A stretch of DNA of 64,000 bases, taken from positions 63,295 through 127,294 of the forward strand of contig CADAHQ010000007.1 of NCBI GenBank assembly GCA_902787715.1, written 5' to 3'. Positions within the stretch are counted from its first letter, which is position 1; the number at the start of each line of letters is the position of its first letter. Under the pieces are notes generated by a model, which made no database searches, was not told where the DNA came from, and was given only the letters and a program-made list of their open reading frames with translations. The DNA comes from an uncultured Lachnospiraceae bacterium. GTDB lineage: Bacteria; Bacillota; Clostridia; Lachnospirales; Lachnospiraceae. The position numbers were made by a program, and so were the translations under genes. Of this stretch, positions 1-8,650 are shown piece by piece.

Positions 1-2443
1 CCATGTTGAAGTAGTAGGTGCCGCCGCTTAAGTTCGTGTAGGTGACCGGCCCGAGCTCACTTCGCTTCAGGGAGGTCTTTCTCTGCTCAAAATTCTCCAG
101 CCAGTACGTAACCTGCGGATTGGTCATGGAGTAAGTGAACACGAAGCTGTGGATGACGACTTTCTTGGCGCTCGCGGGAACGCGGATGGTTCCGTCGCCC
201 TCCGGATAAATTTCCTTGCCGTCCGCAACCACGTAGGGTACGGAAATCTTAAGGTCCGCCACCTTCTCCACCGGGTCCTCGATGTTCACCATCGTCACGC
301 CGTTGTTGCACGCGATATACAAATCGCCGCTCTCCGTGACCGTGCTGAAAGAGTTGGACTTCGAAATTCCGGGAAGGCCGTTGTACATGTTGTAAAAGAC
401 CGGGTTGATATCCTTGCCGGAGAGCATGTCTTCCGTGGGCAGCACGTAGATACCGTTACTGCTGAGCACCCACATCTCGTCGCGGCTGTTCTGGTAAATA
501 TCGAAGTTGTTCGAGTACGGAAAATTCTTCACCGTCGTTATCCGGTACTCCGAATCCATGTATGCGATGGAGTTGCTGGTGACAATCCAGTAGATGTCGC
601 GGATGTGGTCCTTTTTGATGCGCATCACGATGTCGGACTGCAGGCCGTGCTCCGTGTTGCGCTTTACCGTCGGTCCCCAGGAGCGGACGATGAAGATACC
701 GCCGCCGTCGGTGCCGAGGATGTAATCGCCGTTGGTCGCCTCTTCCACTGTCAGGACTTCGATGTTGTCCAGATCGCCCTTGTCCGGTTCGTCGTTGTAG
801 ACGCGGGTGACGCGCTCCCCCCGGATGACAACCATACCGCCGGTGCAGGCCACAAGAATCGTGCCGTCGCTGCACTCGTGAATCGTGCGGGCACGCTCCT
901 TCGGAAGCATGCCGTCCGCAACGGTGTAGCAGGTGAGTTTATGACCGTCAAGGCAAATCAGCGGATACTTGCTGTACGTGGAAAGCCACAGCCGTTCCTT
1001 GCTGTCGCGGATGATGGAGCGGATGCGGATACCCTTCAGGAAGGAAATCAGGTTGCCGGTGTCCACGCGAACGCCGCCCGCCGTTTTCGCCTCGGTGATG
1101 ATCCACCGGTCCATAACCGTATCGCCGTCAAGTATCGTGAGGCCGTTGGCCGTGCCGATCCAGATACGCCCGCGATATTCGCAGGTGGTATTTACCACGG
1201 TAGGTTCGAGGCCGTACCATTCAAAAACGTCGGAGAAGGGGTTCGGGACAATCTTCATTACACCCTGGTCCGAGGACGTGAACCAGAGATTGCCCTGGTA
1301 GTCCGTAAGCATGTGGTTTACGGAAACCGTCATCGGAACCTTGGAAAGCACCTGCGTTTTGTCGTTGTCCACAACGCCGATGCCGCCGTCCGCGCACACC
1401 CAGAGTTTGCCGTCGAGAAGCATGAAGGAATTGATTGCTGCAAGAGATGTGTTGAGGGTCGTGTAGCGCCGCACACTGGACACCAGGTCCATGTGATAAA
1501 TCTCTCCGTACTGGGACCCGAGGTAGACATAGCCCGGATTGTCCGGGTCCGGGTAGACCGACACAACATTCGGCACATCCTCGTTCGGAAGGTCATAAAA
1601 ACATTCCAGCGCACCCTGCTTGAGCGTAAACAGCTTCCCGTCCTGCGTGATACCGTAAATCATTCCGTCCGCGCCGCAGGTGAGGTTGCGGACGAATTCG
1701 TCGCGAATCAGCTTCGCCTCAATCGTACGCACATTCATGGCTTCGTTGATTTCCACGATACCGCGGGTGGTGGCCACGTAGATATTGCCGTCCGGGTCCT
1801 CCGTGACAGCGCGGACGGAAAGCGCTTTCAGACCGTCCTCCAGGCGGAAGAACCGCGTCTTGCCCTTTTCAATCACCGCGACGCCGCTGTCGTTGGTGCC
1901 GACCCAGAGCCGCTGCTTGCTGTCCACGAAGAGACTCACCACGCTGGCGATACCTTCGCTGGAGTCCATACGTTCAAACACATTGCCGTCATAGCGCACA
2001 AGACCGCTGTAGCTTCCGATCCACAGAAAGCCGTCCGCCGTCTGCGCGATGGTGTTGGCCTCCGACGTCGGCAGTCCGTTGCCGTCGTCATACAAAATCG
2101 CCGCATACCCCGCCCCGGGATGCGTGGGGTCCACAGCGAGAATCGCTGCCTCATCGTCGGCTTCGCCGCTCTCCCCTTCCGAAGTGCCGGCCGTACCTTC
2201 CAATGAACTGCTCGTTTCATCGGCTGCATTTTCCGAAGTCCCGGCAGCCGCTGCCGTTTCTGCGGCTCCCGCGGTGCGAAGGAAGCCGTTTTCCGGAAGA
2301 CATCCGAGGAATAAAACAAGACACAGTAACAGGCACACACCAATCCCGTGTATGCCGCCACTGTGTCTCAAAAATCCACTCGGCGATGTACTGAAATAAC
2401 GCGGCCGCCTGCCGCTTCCCCGAATCGCTCTTCCCTTTTTCAT
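1..2443 (-). CDS. Reg_prop beta-propeller sensor protein, C-terminus beyond window
   Basis: The minus-strand frame opens at an ATG at 2443 and stays open to base 1, giving 814 codons with no stop, so the gene is cut by the window edge. A membrane or signal segment near residues 33-50 (IGVCLLLCLVLFLGC) is followed by an Ala/Glu/Ser-rich linker. Repeated two-component-regulator propeller blades then follow (for example GFLWIGSYSGLVRYDG, RLWVGTNDSG, NLWFTSSDQGVMKI, RLWLSTYSK). After about residue 725 the sequence resembles the start of a Y_Y_Y domain. Such extracytoplasmic propellers usually precede a histidine kinase, GGDEF or guanylate-cyclase-like output, but that output lies outside the window. 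The ribosome site is weak. The long plus-strand ORF opposite it is a high-GC shadow. Confidence 0.88.
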   Translation of the reverse strand, partial: MKKGRAIRGSGRRPRYFSTSPSGFLRHSGGIHGIGVCLLLCLVLFLGCLPENGFLRTAGAAETAAAAGTSENAADETSSSLEGTAGTSEGESGEADDEAAILAVDPTHPGAGYAAILYDDGNGLPTSEANTIAQTADGFLWIGSYSGLVRYDGNVFERMDSSEGIASVVSLFVDSKQRLWVGTNDSGVAVIEKGKTRFFRLEDGLKALSVRAVTEDPDGNIYVATTRGIVEINEAMNVRTIEAKLIRDEFVRNLTCGADGMIYGITQDGKLFTLKQGALECFYDLPNEDVPNVVSVYPDPDNPGYVYLGSQYGEIYHMDLVSSVRRYTTLNTSLAAINSFMLLDGKLWVCADGGIGVVDNDKTQVLSKVPMTVSVNHMLTDYQGNLWFTSSDQGVMKIVPNPFSDVFEWYGLEPTVVNTTCEYRGRIWIGTANGLTILDGDTVMDRWIITEAKTAGGVRVDTGNLISFLKGIRIRSIIRDSKERLWLSTYSKYPLICLDGHKLTCYTVADGMLPKERARTIHECSDGTILVACTGGMVVIRGERVTRVYNDEPDKGDLDNIEVLTVEEATNGDYILGTDGGGIFIVRSWGPTVKRNTEHGLQSDIVMRIKKDHIRDIYWIVTSNSIAYMDSEYRITTVKNFPYSNNFDIYQNSRDEMWVLSSNGIYVLPTEDMLSGKDINPVFYNMYNGLPGISKSNSFSTVTESGDLYIACNNGVTMVNIEDPVEKVADLKISVPYVVADGKEIYPEGDGTIRVPASAKKVVIHSFVFTYSMTNPQVTYWLENFEQRKTSLKRSELGPVTYTNLSGGTYYFNM

Positions 2444-2472
2444 ATCACGCACCGTAAAAAACGAAAATCCTC

Positions 2473-2497
2473 AGCGAGGGAACCGCCGTTCCCTGCT
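2473..2497 (-). other. Hairpin in 5' leader of the Reg_prop gene
   Basis: A stem pairs AGGGAAC (2477-2483) with GTTCCCT (2488-2494) around a CGCC loop, with outer AGC/GCT pairs. It lies between the predicted promoter and the start codon. It could affect translation or mRNA stability; no riboswitch class is recognised. Confidence 0.4.
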
Positions 2498-2524
2498 ATT
2501 ACGCACAACTACCTCATGCAGTAA

Positions 2525-2553
2525 ATGATACCACAACCGTCCGCATTCGGCAA
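2525..2553 (-). promoter_or_regulatory. Sigma-A-type promoter of the Reg_prop gene
   Basis: On the minus strand a -35 TTGCCG (2553-2548) is separated by 17 bp from a -10 TATCAT (2530-2525), about 80 bases upstream of the ATG at 2443. Confidence 0.6.
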
Positions 2554-2629
2554 ATGTTTTTTACAGCGGGGAAACCGATTTTAAATCTGCAATTATATAC
2601 CGCAAAAAGAGCCGTAATTCCCGCATTTT

Positions 2630-4756
2630 TTACCGCAGGAAGAACCAATTGAACAGGAAATTCCGCAGCAGCCCGCTGTCAAACAGCCCGAGCAAAAGCG
2701 GGCCGACTAAGATGACCATGCTGCCCAGGGCGGCGAAGAGGAAACTTCGCACCTTGCGGATGACAAGAACCGACACCGCGGCGCCGAGCAAAAGCCCCGC
2801 GAAACGCTTTACGTACGTAAGAATCAAAAAGCCGCGAAGGGACAGCCACGACGAAATATCCCGGAGGTCCTGAACGCTGTAGGCGGCGCTTCCGATGCCC
2901 ACCGTACCATAGCTCCGGGTCACGCGGAAGACGTGTCTGCCGTAGATTGCCGCAAAAATGAGCAACGCAGAAAGGAACAAAAGAACCAGCTTCCATACAT
3001 GCACGCGCACGCGCCCGACGTAAGAGATGCGAATCATCTCGTGCATGCCCGTGCGGTATTCGATGTAGTAAAGAGACGTGGCGCAAAGGATGACCAGAAG
3101 AAGCGCCGCGGCGCCCATCACGATGTTTTGCTTCGTGTCGTTGTAAAGAAGCTCATACCCCTTCTCATTGACCGCCGTCGCGCCGTCAAGGGGCTCCAAG
3201 TAAGCCGCGTAAGCCTCAATCTTCTCAAGGGCTTCGCGCCGTTCGGAGAGCGTGGACGGATCGGCCGACTGCGCTGTCTTCTCGAAATCTGCGCGAAATG
3301 CAGCCACCTTCGCCGCATACTCCTCCTTCGGCACCTCCTGCAGCTGCAGAAGGAAGGATTCGTAGTGCATGTCCTCGATGGTGTAGGATTTGCCGTAAGG
3401 GCCCGTGAACAGAAGAACCCACAAAACAAGCGCGAGCAACACAAGCCCGACGCGCTCAAGGCGCAGGTACTTGTAGGCCTCGTGCAGGAACAAAAAGCCG
3501 TGGGAACCGCCGCGCCGTGTGCGCCCGGCAAGTTCCGCCAAAAGCCGCTTCGCCGCCCGCTTCCGAACGCTCATGCCGATGCCCTTCGCAACGCAGCAGA
3601 CAATCGCCGCAACGCCGAGGACGCCCGTTATAAGAAGCACCGCCGCCCCGACTTTCCACTCGCCCACCGGCGTTCCGAACACGTAGATGTTGCGGTAGCG
3701 CCCGAGCCTCTCGGGCACATCGGCAAATGCCACCACATTCACCCGGCGAAGCTTCGCCAGATACGATAAATCATCGATCCGCAGGTACAGAATCCCCTCG
3801 ATTCCCACCAGAAGAAACATCACAAGATACACCGCGCGGGACGAGGCAAATACAACCGTAAGAAGCGCGGTAAGCACCGCAAACCACAGGGAAACAAGGA
3901 GCGAGCCGAGGTAAACCAGCAGTAAAAATCCGAGGATGCTCACGGAAAGCGCCGCACCCTTGTACCCCACAAGGGCTTGTAACGGCTGCGTCCAATCACC
4001 GGCATCGGGCATGCCGTACAAAAGGCATCCCGTGAGAATCGTTGTGCCGAGAAGCACCAGGTTGGAGACGGCGATGCCGAGGGCAACGGCGCCGAATTTG
4101 GCGAAGATTAAGCGCGTGCGGCCGTTTGGCATGGTGGCGTAAAGGCTCAAAAGGTCCTGCTCCTTCTCGCGGCTTAGAACAACCGTCATGTACAGAACCG
4201 CAAGCAGAATCTCCAGGAAAATAAGGCTCGGCAAAGCAAGCGCCTCGCTGATGCCCTTAGTCCTCGTGTGCTGTAGCGTTAGCTCCGCCAGGGGCTCATA
4301 GTCCTTCGCGGTCTTCTCCACGTTCAAAAGTTCCCGGCTGCTGTTTCCCTCCCGGTAGAACGACTGCAGGAGGCGGTAGGTCGCGGGCGCCTTCAGGATC
4401 TTTCCGACGTACTCGGAATAGTTGATAACCTCAAGGTATTCCTTGTGCGCCATCTCATACAGGCTCATCTCAGTCCACAGGCTTTTGCAGTATACCGGGT
4501 AATTCTTCTCAATCACCTCGGTGCCGTCACCGTAGAACGGTGCTCTCGCGTTTTTGTATTCCCGCTCGAGGTACTCCTCTGCCTCGGTATCGGACATGTC
4601 GCGGATGTCCGAAGCCAGCTGCCGGTACTCGGAAGCCTTCGGGGCTGCATTTGCCGCACGGTAAACAAAATAGGCGCAGTTCACCACGGCCAGCAGCAGG
4701 AAAACTGCCACTAACCGGCGACTGTGCCATAACTTGTACCACTCATGCCGAAACAT
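2630..4756 (-). CDS. ABC-2 type transporter permease
   Basis: This is a 708-residue polytopic membrane protein. A first hydrophobic segment at about residues 14-33 is followed by a large extracytoplasmic loop of about 130 residues, then a cluster of TM segments (about 170-390). A second hydrophobic half has its own long soluble loop (about 455-545). The layout suggests a duplicated ABC-2 membrane domain with bulky outside loops, as in exporter permeases that handle peptides or lipids. It starts 15 bases after the ATPase gene 4772-5494, its obvious partner. The substrate cannot be read from the sequence. It is the last gene of the operon that begins near 10.1 kb. Confidence 0.82.
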   Translation of the reverse strand: MFRHEWYKLWHSRRLVAVFLLLAVVNCAYFVYRAANAAPKASEYRQLASDIRDMSDTEAEEYLEREYKNARAPFYGDGTEVIEKNYPVYCKSLWTEMSLYEMAHKEYLEVINYSEYVGKILKAPATYRLLQSFYREGNSSRELLNVEKTAKDYEPLAELTLQHTRTKGISEALALPSLIFLEILLAVLYMTVVLSREKEQDLLSLYATMPNGRTRLIFAKFGAVALGIAVSNLVLLGTTILTGCLLYGMPDAGDWTQPLQALVGYKGAALSVSILGFLLLVYLGSLLVSLWFAVLTALLTVVFASSRAVYLVMFLLVGIEGILYLRIDDLSYLAKLRRVNVVAFADVPERLGRYRNIYVFGTPVGEWKVGAAVLLITGVLGVAAIVCCVAKGIGMSVRKRAAKRLLAELAGRTRRGGSHGFLFLHEAYKYLRLERVGLVLLALVLWVLLFTGPYGKSYTIEDMHYESFLLQLQEVPKEEYAAKVAAFRADFEKTAQSADPSTLSERREALEKIEAYAAYLEPLDGATAVNEKGYELLYNDTKQNIVMGAAALLLVILCATSLYYIEYRTGMHEMIRISYVGRVRVHVWKLVLLFLSALLIFAAIYGRHVFRVTRSYGTVGIGSAAYSVQDLRDISSWLSLRGFLILTYVKRFAGLLLGAAVSVLVIRKVRSFLFAALGSMVILVGPLLLGLFDSGLLRNFLFNWFFLR

Positions 4757-4771
4757 TGTACGTTTCTCCCC

Positions 4772-5494
4772 CTACTTCTCAAGCTGCATGTATATCTTCT
4801 CGATCGACGGCTCCTCCATGGTCTCCGCGTATCTTGCGAGGAGCTCTTCCATGGTTCCGCTCTCGATGATATGGCCGTGGTTTAAGAAAATGATTTCCGA
4901 CGCAAGCTTCTCTAAGTCGCTTACGATGTGCGTTGCGATAATTACGATGCGATCCTCCGCGATGGAGGACACAAGCTCCCGGAAGTTGACGCGCTCCCGC
5001 GGATCGAGGCCCACCGTGGGCTCGTCCATGATTACAATCTGCGGGTTTCCGAGGATGGCCTGCGCAAGAAGCGCCCGCTGCCGCATGCCGCCCGAGTAGG
5101 TGCCGATGGGATCGTCCTTCGCCTCCCAGAGGTTCACGGCCCGCACGGTTTTCTCAATCTCGGCAGAAGCCTCCGCCCGCGGGATGCCCTTAAGCGCCGC
5201 GATATAGTATAAAAAGCGCACGAAGGGAAAGCCGTCATACAGCTTCTGCTGTTGCGGCATGTACCCGATGTAACGGCGGTACTCTTTCCCCATCTCGCGG
5301 ATGTTTTTCCCGTCCAGCAAAAGTTCCCCTGCGGTGGCCTTCAAGTTGGTGGTCATCACGCCCATCAGGGTGGATTTGCCGGCGCCGTTCGGCCCCAAAA
5401 GCCCGTAGATTCCCGGGTGAAATGCATACGAAAAGTCCACCAGCGCGGCCTTCTTCCCGTAGTATTTCGTCACTCCCTTCGCTTCCAAAATCAT
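4772..5494 (-). CDS. ABC transporter ATP-binding protein
   Basis: A complete 240-residue nucleotide-binding domain: Walker A GPNGAGKST at residues 34-42, signature YSGGMRQRALLAQA, Walker B IVIMDEPTVGLDP, and the switch histidine in IIATHIVSD. It resembles the CcmA/drug-export class of ATPases that pair with ABC-2 permeases, and the permease gene lies 15 bases downstream. Its start overlaps the stop of the upstream lipoprotein by 4 bases (ATGA), indicating translational coupling. It probably powers export or surface-lipid extraction rather than sugar import. Confidence 0.92.
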   Translation of the reverse strand: MILEAKGVTKYYGKKAALVDFSYAFHPGIYGLLGPNGAGKSTLMGVMTTNLKATAGELLLDGKNIREMGKEYRRYIGYMPQQQKLYDGFPFVRFLYYIAALKGIPRAEASAEIEKTVRAVNLWEAKDDPIGTYSGGMRQRALLAQAILGNPQIVIMDEPTVGLDPRERVNFRELVSSIAEDRIVIIATHIVSDLEKLASEIIFLNHGHIIESGTMEELLARYAETMEEPSIEKIYMQLEK

Positions 5495-6843
5495 TCCTGT
5501 CCCTCCCGTCCGACGTGGAACACCACCTTGTTCTCAAAGTTGTTGTTCCAGAAATCCTCCTCCGAAATATATGCCCGGCGCATTCCGTCTGTCCAAGGGC
5601 CGTTTACAAGACCATAATAACTCTTTCCTGCCGCAATATGCAACACAAAACCGCTTTGCCCGAAGGAAGTTTGCCGCAGTATCTGATCCTTTTCCACGTC
5701 GTACATGATAAAGGCGTATTTCCCGTCCTCCCAAACCTGGAAGATCGGCGTGCCGTCCGTACAGACCAGTTCGCCTGCCGCAAAGGGCAGATTCCGGACA
5801 AATTCGCCCTTCAGGTTGTACAAAGCCGCCGGTACACCCAGCGTAGCGTTGGCGGCCTGAAGGATAAACCCGTTGCCGAACCGTATTTCGCCCACATACT
5901 CGTCCTTCCCGTCTCTCTCCCAGATTTTCGTGAGCTCGTCGGTAGCGATGTTGTAATCGTAGATTGCCACCCGAACATGCTTTCCCTGTTCCAGGGCAAA
6001 CTCCTCCCAGTCGCTGCCATCCTCCTTCGGCTGCGGCAGCTGGTCGAAGGGCAGATCCCAGGAATGATGCGTAAAATACAAGTGCCCGTCATAGACATAT
6101 ATAGACGTCGTGGAGGAGCTGTAATCCTCGCCGTTTTTGAAGATGAATTTGCCTTTGCCGTCCTTTAGCGACATCATGTAAATGCCCGCAATCTGCTTCT
6201 CAAGCCGGTCCCCCATAACCCAGCGCTCGGTGCCGTCAGGGTCCTTCACCTTCGTGTGCTCATAACAAATCGTCACTGAGGTAAACCAGTAATCCTCCGT
6301 ATACAACTCCGCGTAATGAAAATCCATGGGCTCGTCCGCGGTGCCGATGACCTTCTGGTTCATGCCCTGCCGGTCGGTCTTTACCATGTTCGGCCACTCA
6401 AAGTAGTACCCGCAGTCCTCCCGCAGCGAAAAATCCATGTTCCCAAGATTGTATGCGGGACAATTGTCATTGATAACGGTCTTCTGAGCCGCACTCCAAG
6501 TCGGGCCCTGATGCTCGCAGCTCGGGTCAAAGCAATACAAAACGTCCGTGCGGGACGCCACGTCGAAATACCTTGCCCCGCCGCCGTTTCGAGCAGTCAG
6601 GAATGCCCAATCCTCCGCGAACGTTCCTCCCCCGGAGAAAATGTCGTTGAATACATGCAACCGTTTCTTATATTCCTCGTCCTCCGTCACATCGCCGCCG
6701 GGCACGCCGGTAGGCCCGTTGTCCGGGCCGGTGCCGTTCCCTGGCGTACCCTGCCCGGGCGTACCGTTCTTCCCATTGCCGCATCCGGCAAGGAGAAGGG
6801 TTGCAAGGACAAGGAGGAGGATTTGCCGAAATGTTTTTCTCAT
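5491..6843 (-). CDS. Lipoprotein of unknown function, possible beta-propeller
   Basis: The start is the ATG at 6843, preceded by AGGAGA, not the upstream in-frame codon at 6867. The 450-residue protein has a lipoprotein signal with lipobox LLAGC (Cys21) and a Gly/Thr/Pro/Asn-rich spacer (about 23-50). The rest is soluble with repeating YDxxxD/GxFIL/Gly-Asp turns and many aromatic residues, suggestive of a beta-propeller; I do not recognise a family. It is translationally coupled to the downstream ABC ATPase and probably acts on the outer face of the membrane as an accessory of that transporter. Confidence 0.75.
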   Translation of the reverse strand: MRKTFRQILLLVLATLLLAGCGNGKNGTPGQGTPGNGTGPDNGPTGVPGGDVTEDEEYKKRLHVFNDIFSGGGTFAEDWAFLTARNGGGARYFDVASRTDVLYCFDPSCEHQGPTWSAAQKTVINDNCPAYNLGNMDFSLREDCGYYFEWPNMVKTDRQGMNQKVIGTADEPMDFHYAELYTEDYWFTSVTICYEHTKVKDPDGTERWVMGDRLEKQIAGIYMMSLKDGKGKFIFKNGEDYSSSTTSIYVYDGHLYFTHHSWDLPFDQLPQPKEDGSDWEEFALEQGKHVRVAIYDYNIATDELTKIWERDGKDEYVGEIRFGNGFILQAANATLGVPAALYNLKGEFVRNLPFAAGELVCTDGTPIFQVWEDGKYAFIMYDVEKDQILRQTSFGQSGFVLHIAAGKSYYGLVNGPWTDGMRRAYISEEDFWNNNFENKVVFHVGREGQE

Positions 6844-6901
6844 AAGTGATCTCCTTTTTTGCGTCATGCGGCTGCTTTTTGCGTCGGCCGCACCCCGATA
6901 A

Positions 6902-8650
6902 TCATTGCTTCACCGCCAGGAATTCCGCAATCTGGCGGTTGATCTCCGCCATCAGTTCATTCTGTTCCTGCCCGGCGAGCTGTCCGAACACCTTCGCCGC
7001 GTTAAAGTCCTTCGCAAGCTTTGTGACTCCGCTGTTTGCGTGAGTATACAAAAGTCCGTATTGCAGACTCGTATCAAACTTTTTCGAGGTGTCGATGAAA
7101 AGCTTCCATTGCGCATCTGTAAGATTCGGAATAAAGCCCGCAAGTTCCGGAGCTTTCTCTTCTTTCCGAAGCGCAATTCCCTCCGCGTAATCCTGCGCCT
7201 TCCAATAATGCCCGCGCAGCATTTCCACGATCTCCGGATCCGACATGCAGACGGCGATTACCCGAAGTGCCAGCTCCTTCTGTTGCGAATCCTTATACAC
7301 GCCGAGCTGACCGGAAAAGTTAGGAGAATAAGCATCCGATGAAAGCCGGATTACCGTGTAACCCTTCGGCGGATTCTTCCACTCGCTCACCACCTCCGCA
7401 AGGATTTTGTCCTCCTTGATATTCGCGGCGGAAGCCGTGGTATAGCGGTCCAGAATCGTGCCGTCCGTCACATCCCTAAACAGCCGATTCCAGATTTTCA
7501 CGCCGTCCTCGTAGCCTCCGAAGGGAATCAGCTGATGCGTCTTCGTGTCGTAAGAATACTGCAGGTACGACGAGTACCCAAGCATGGCGCTTGCGAGCTT
7601 GTTGTCGATGCCGCTTATGACAATCTGCAGCTCAGGATTGCCGATGGAATCGCGAATCTTAAGAAGCGAATCGTACGTGCCGTCGAAGTTCGCGAACCGG
7701 TTCGCATATTCATCCTTCACCCACAGGAAGTACCCTCTGGAATAGTGAGTCGGAATCGTGTAATTGACCCCCGCAATCTCCGCGCCCTTCCACTGCATCT
7801 CCGGGAAGCAATCATACAGCTTCGCTCCCTCCTGCGTTGCAAGGTAATCGTTTAACGGCAGAAAATGCGCCTTGATATACGCGGTGCTTCCGACGATTCC
7901 CGGCATATCGCCGTAATCGTCCCAGATGCCGGTGTTCAAAATGTCCGGAACCATCCCGGCCTTCTCCATCTTTTTAAACCAGAATGCGGTTTCCTCCCCG
8001 GAATAGGTTTCCATGGGCACAAAATCAATCGCACAGTCAAGCCCCAGTTCATAGAGCTTCTTATTGATGGCAAGCTGGTCCTCGTTATCCGGCATAAAGC
8101 TCGAAAAATGCGTCCCCCAGGTGATATGATTGCTCACCGGGTACACCACCGGCGTCGGCGACGGCGTCGCTGTCACAATCGGCGTGTTGGAGGGCGCCGC
8201 CGTGGGCGCTGTCGTCGGTGACGGTACCTTCGCAGGCATGTTCCACTTCCAAACCATTTTCGAGTTCGTGCTGAGAACCCCCTCGTCCCGACCGTTCTGA
8301 TTCAACTTCTTTGTCTCATCTTTATAATTCAGCTGATAGAGGAATTCGCCGCCTGCGGCACGAACCACGAAGGCTGTACCGTTGCCGTCCTCCCCCTGCT
8401 CAACCCGCGCGGTCTTGCGCACCTCGCCGGTCAGCGGATCAATAGCGTAGGCAACCACGGAAATGCTCCAGGCATCGACGTTCTGACTCGCCCACAGCGA
8501 TGCATACGCCGCGCTCCCGTCCCTCTCCAGGTTGTAGGAAGACTCAACATTGATATCATTCATGGCGCTGGTGTAGGTGTCCGCGAGGGCAATCCCCGCA
8601 AATGCAATCAAACACAGGCATATAAGCGGTAACCAAATTCGTTTCTTCAT
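6902..8650 (-). CDS. Secreted solute-binding-like protein with extra N-terminal domain
   Basis: This 582-residue protein has an ordinary signal peptide (cleavage near ALA-D, residues 22-24) and no lipobox cysteine. Residues 25-135 form a separate beta-rich domain. A Thr/Pro/Ala linker (about 140-168) leads to a C-terminal domain (about 170-582) that reads like a family-1 extracellular solute-binding protein (NKKLYELGLDCAIDF, MVPDILNTGIWDDYG, LPLNDYLATQEG). It is paralogous to the upstream gene 8647-10122, whose stop it overlaps by 4 bases. No classical sugar-import permease pair is nearby; the ABC genes of this operon are exporter-like, so the ligand and role are open. Confidence 0.78.
   Translation of the reverse strand: MKKRIWLPLICLCLIAFAGIALADTYTSAMNDINVESSYNLERDGSAAYASLWASQNVDAWSISVVAYAIDPLTGEVRKTARVEQGEDGNGTAFVVRAAGGEFLYQLNYKDETKKLNQNGRDEGVLSTNSKMVWKWNMPAKVPSPTTAPTAAPSNTPIVTATPSPTPVVYPVSNHITWGTHFSSFMPDNEDQLAINKKLYELGLDCAIDFVPMETYSGEETAFWFKKMEKAGMVPDILNTGIWDDYGDMPGIVGSTAYIKAHFLPLNDYLATQEGAKLYDCFPEMQWKGAEIAGVNYTIPTHYSRGYFLWVKDEYANRFANFDGTYDSLLKIRDSIGNPELQIVISGIDNKLASAMLGYSSYLQYSYDTKTHQLIPFGGYEDGVKIWNRLFRDVTDGTILDRYTTASAANIKEDKILAEVVSEWKNPPKGYTVIRLSSDAYSPNFSGQLGVYKDSQQKELALRVIAVCMSDPEIVEMLRGHYWKAQDYAEGIALRKEEKAPELAGFIPNLTDAQWKLFIDTSKKFDTSLQYGLLYTHANSGVTKLAKDFNAAKVFGQLAGQEQNELMAEINRQIAEFLAVKQ

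Noticed and set aside
149-2206. Long plus-strand ORF of 685 codons
   Set aside because: It is antisense to the Reg_prop gene; its product is His/Arg/Val-rich with no domain, as expected from the reverse of a GC-rich gene, while the minus frame shows real propeller motifs.
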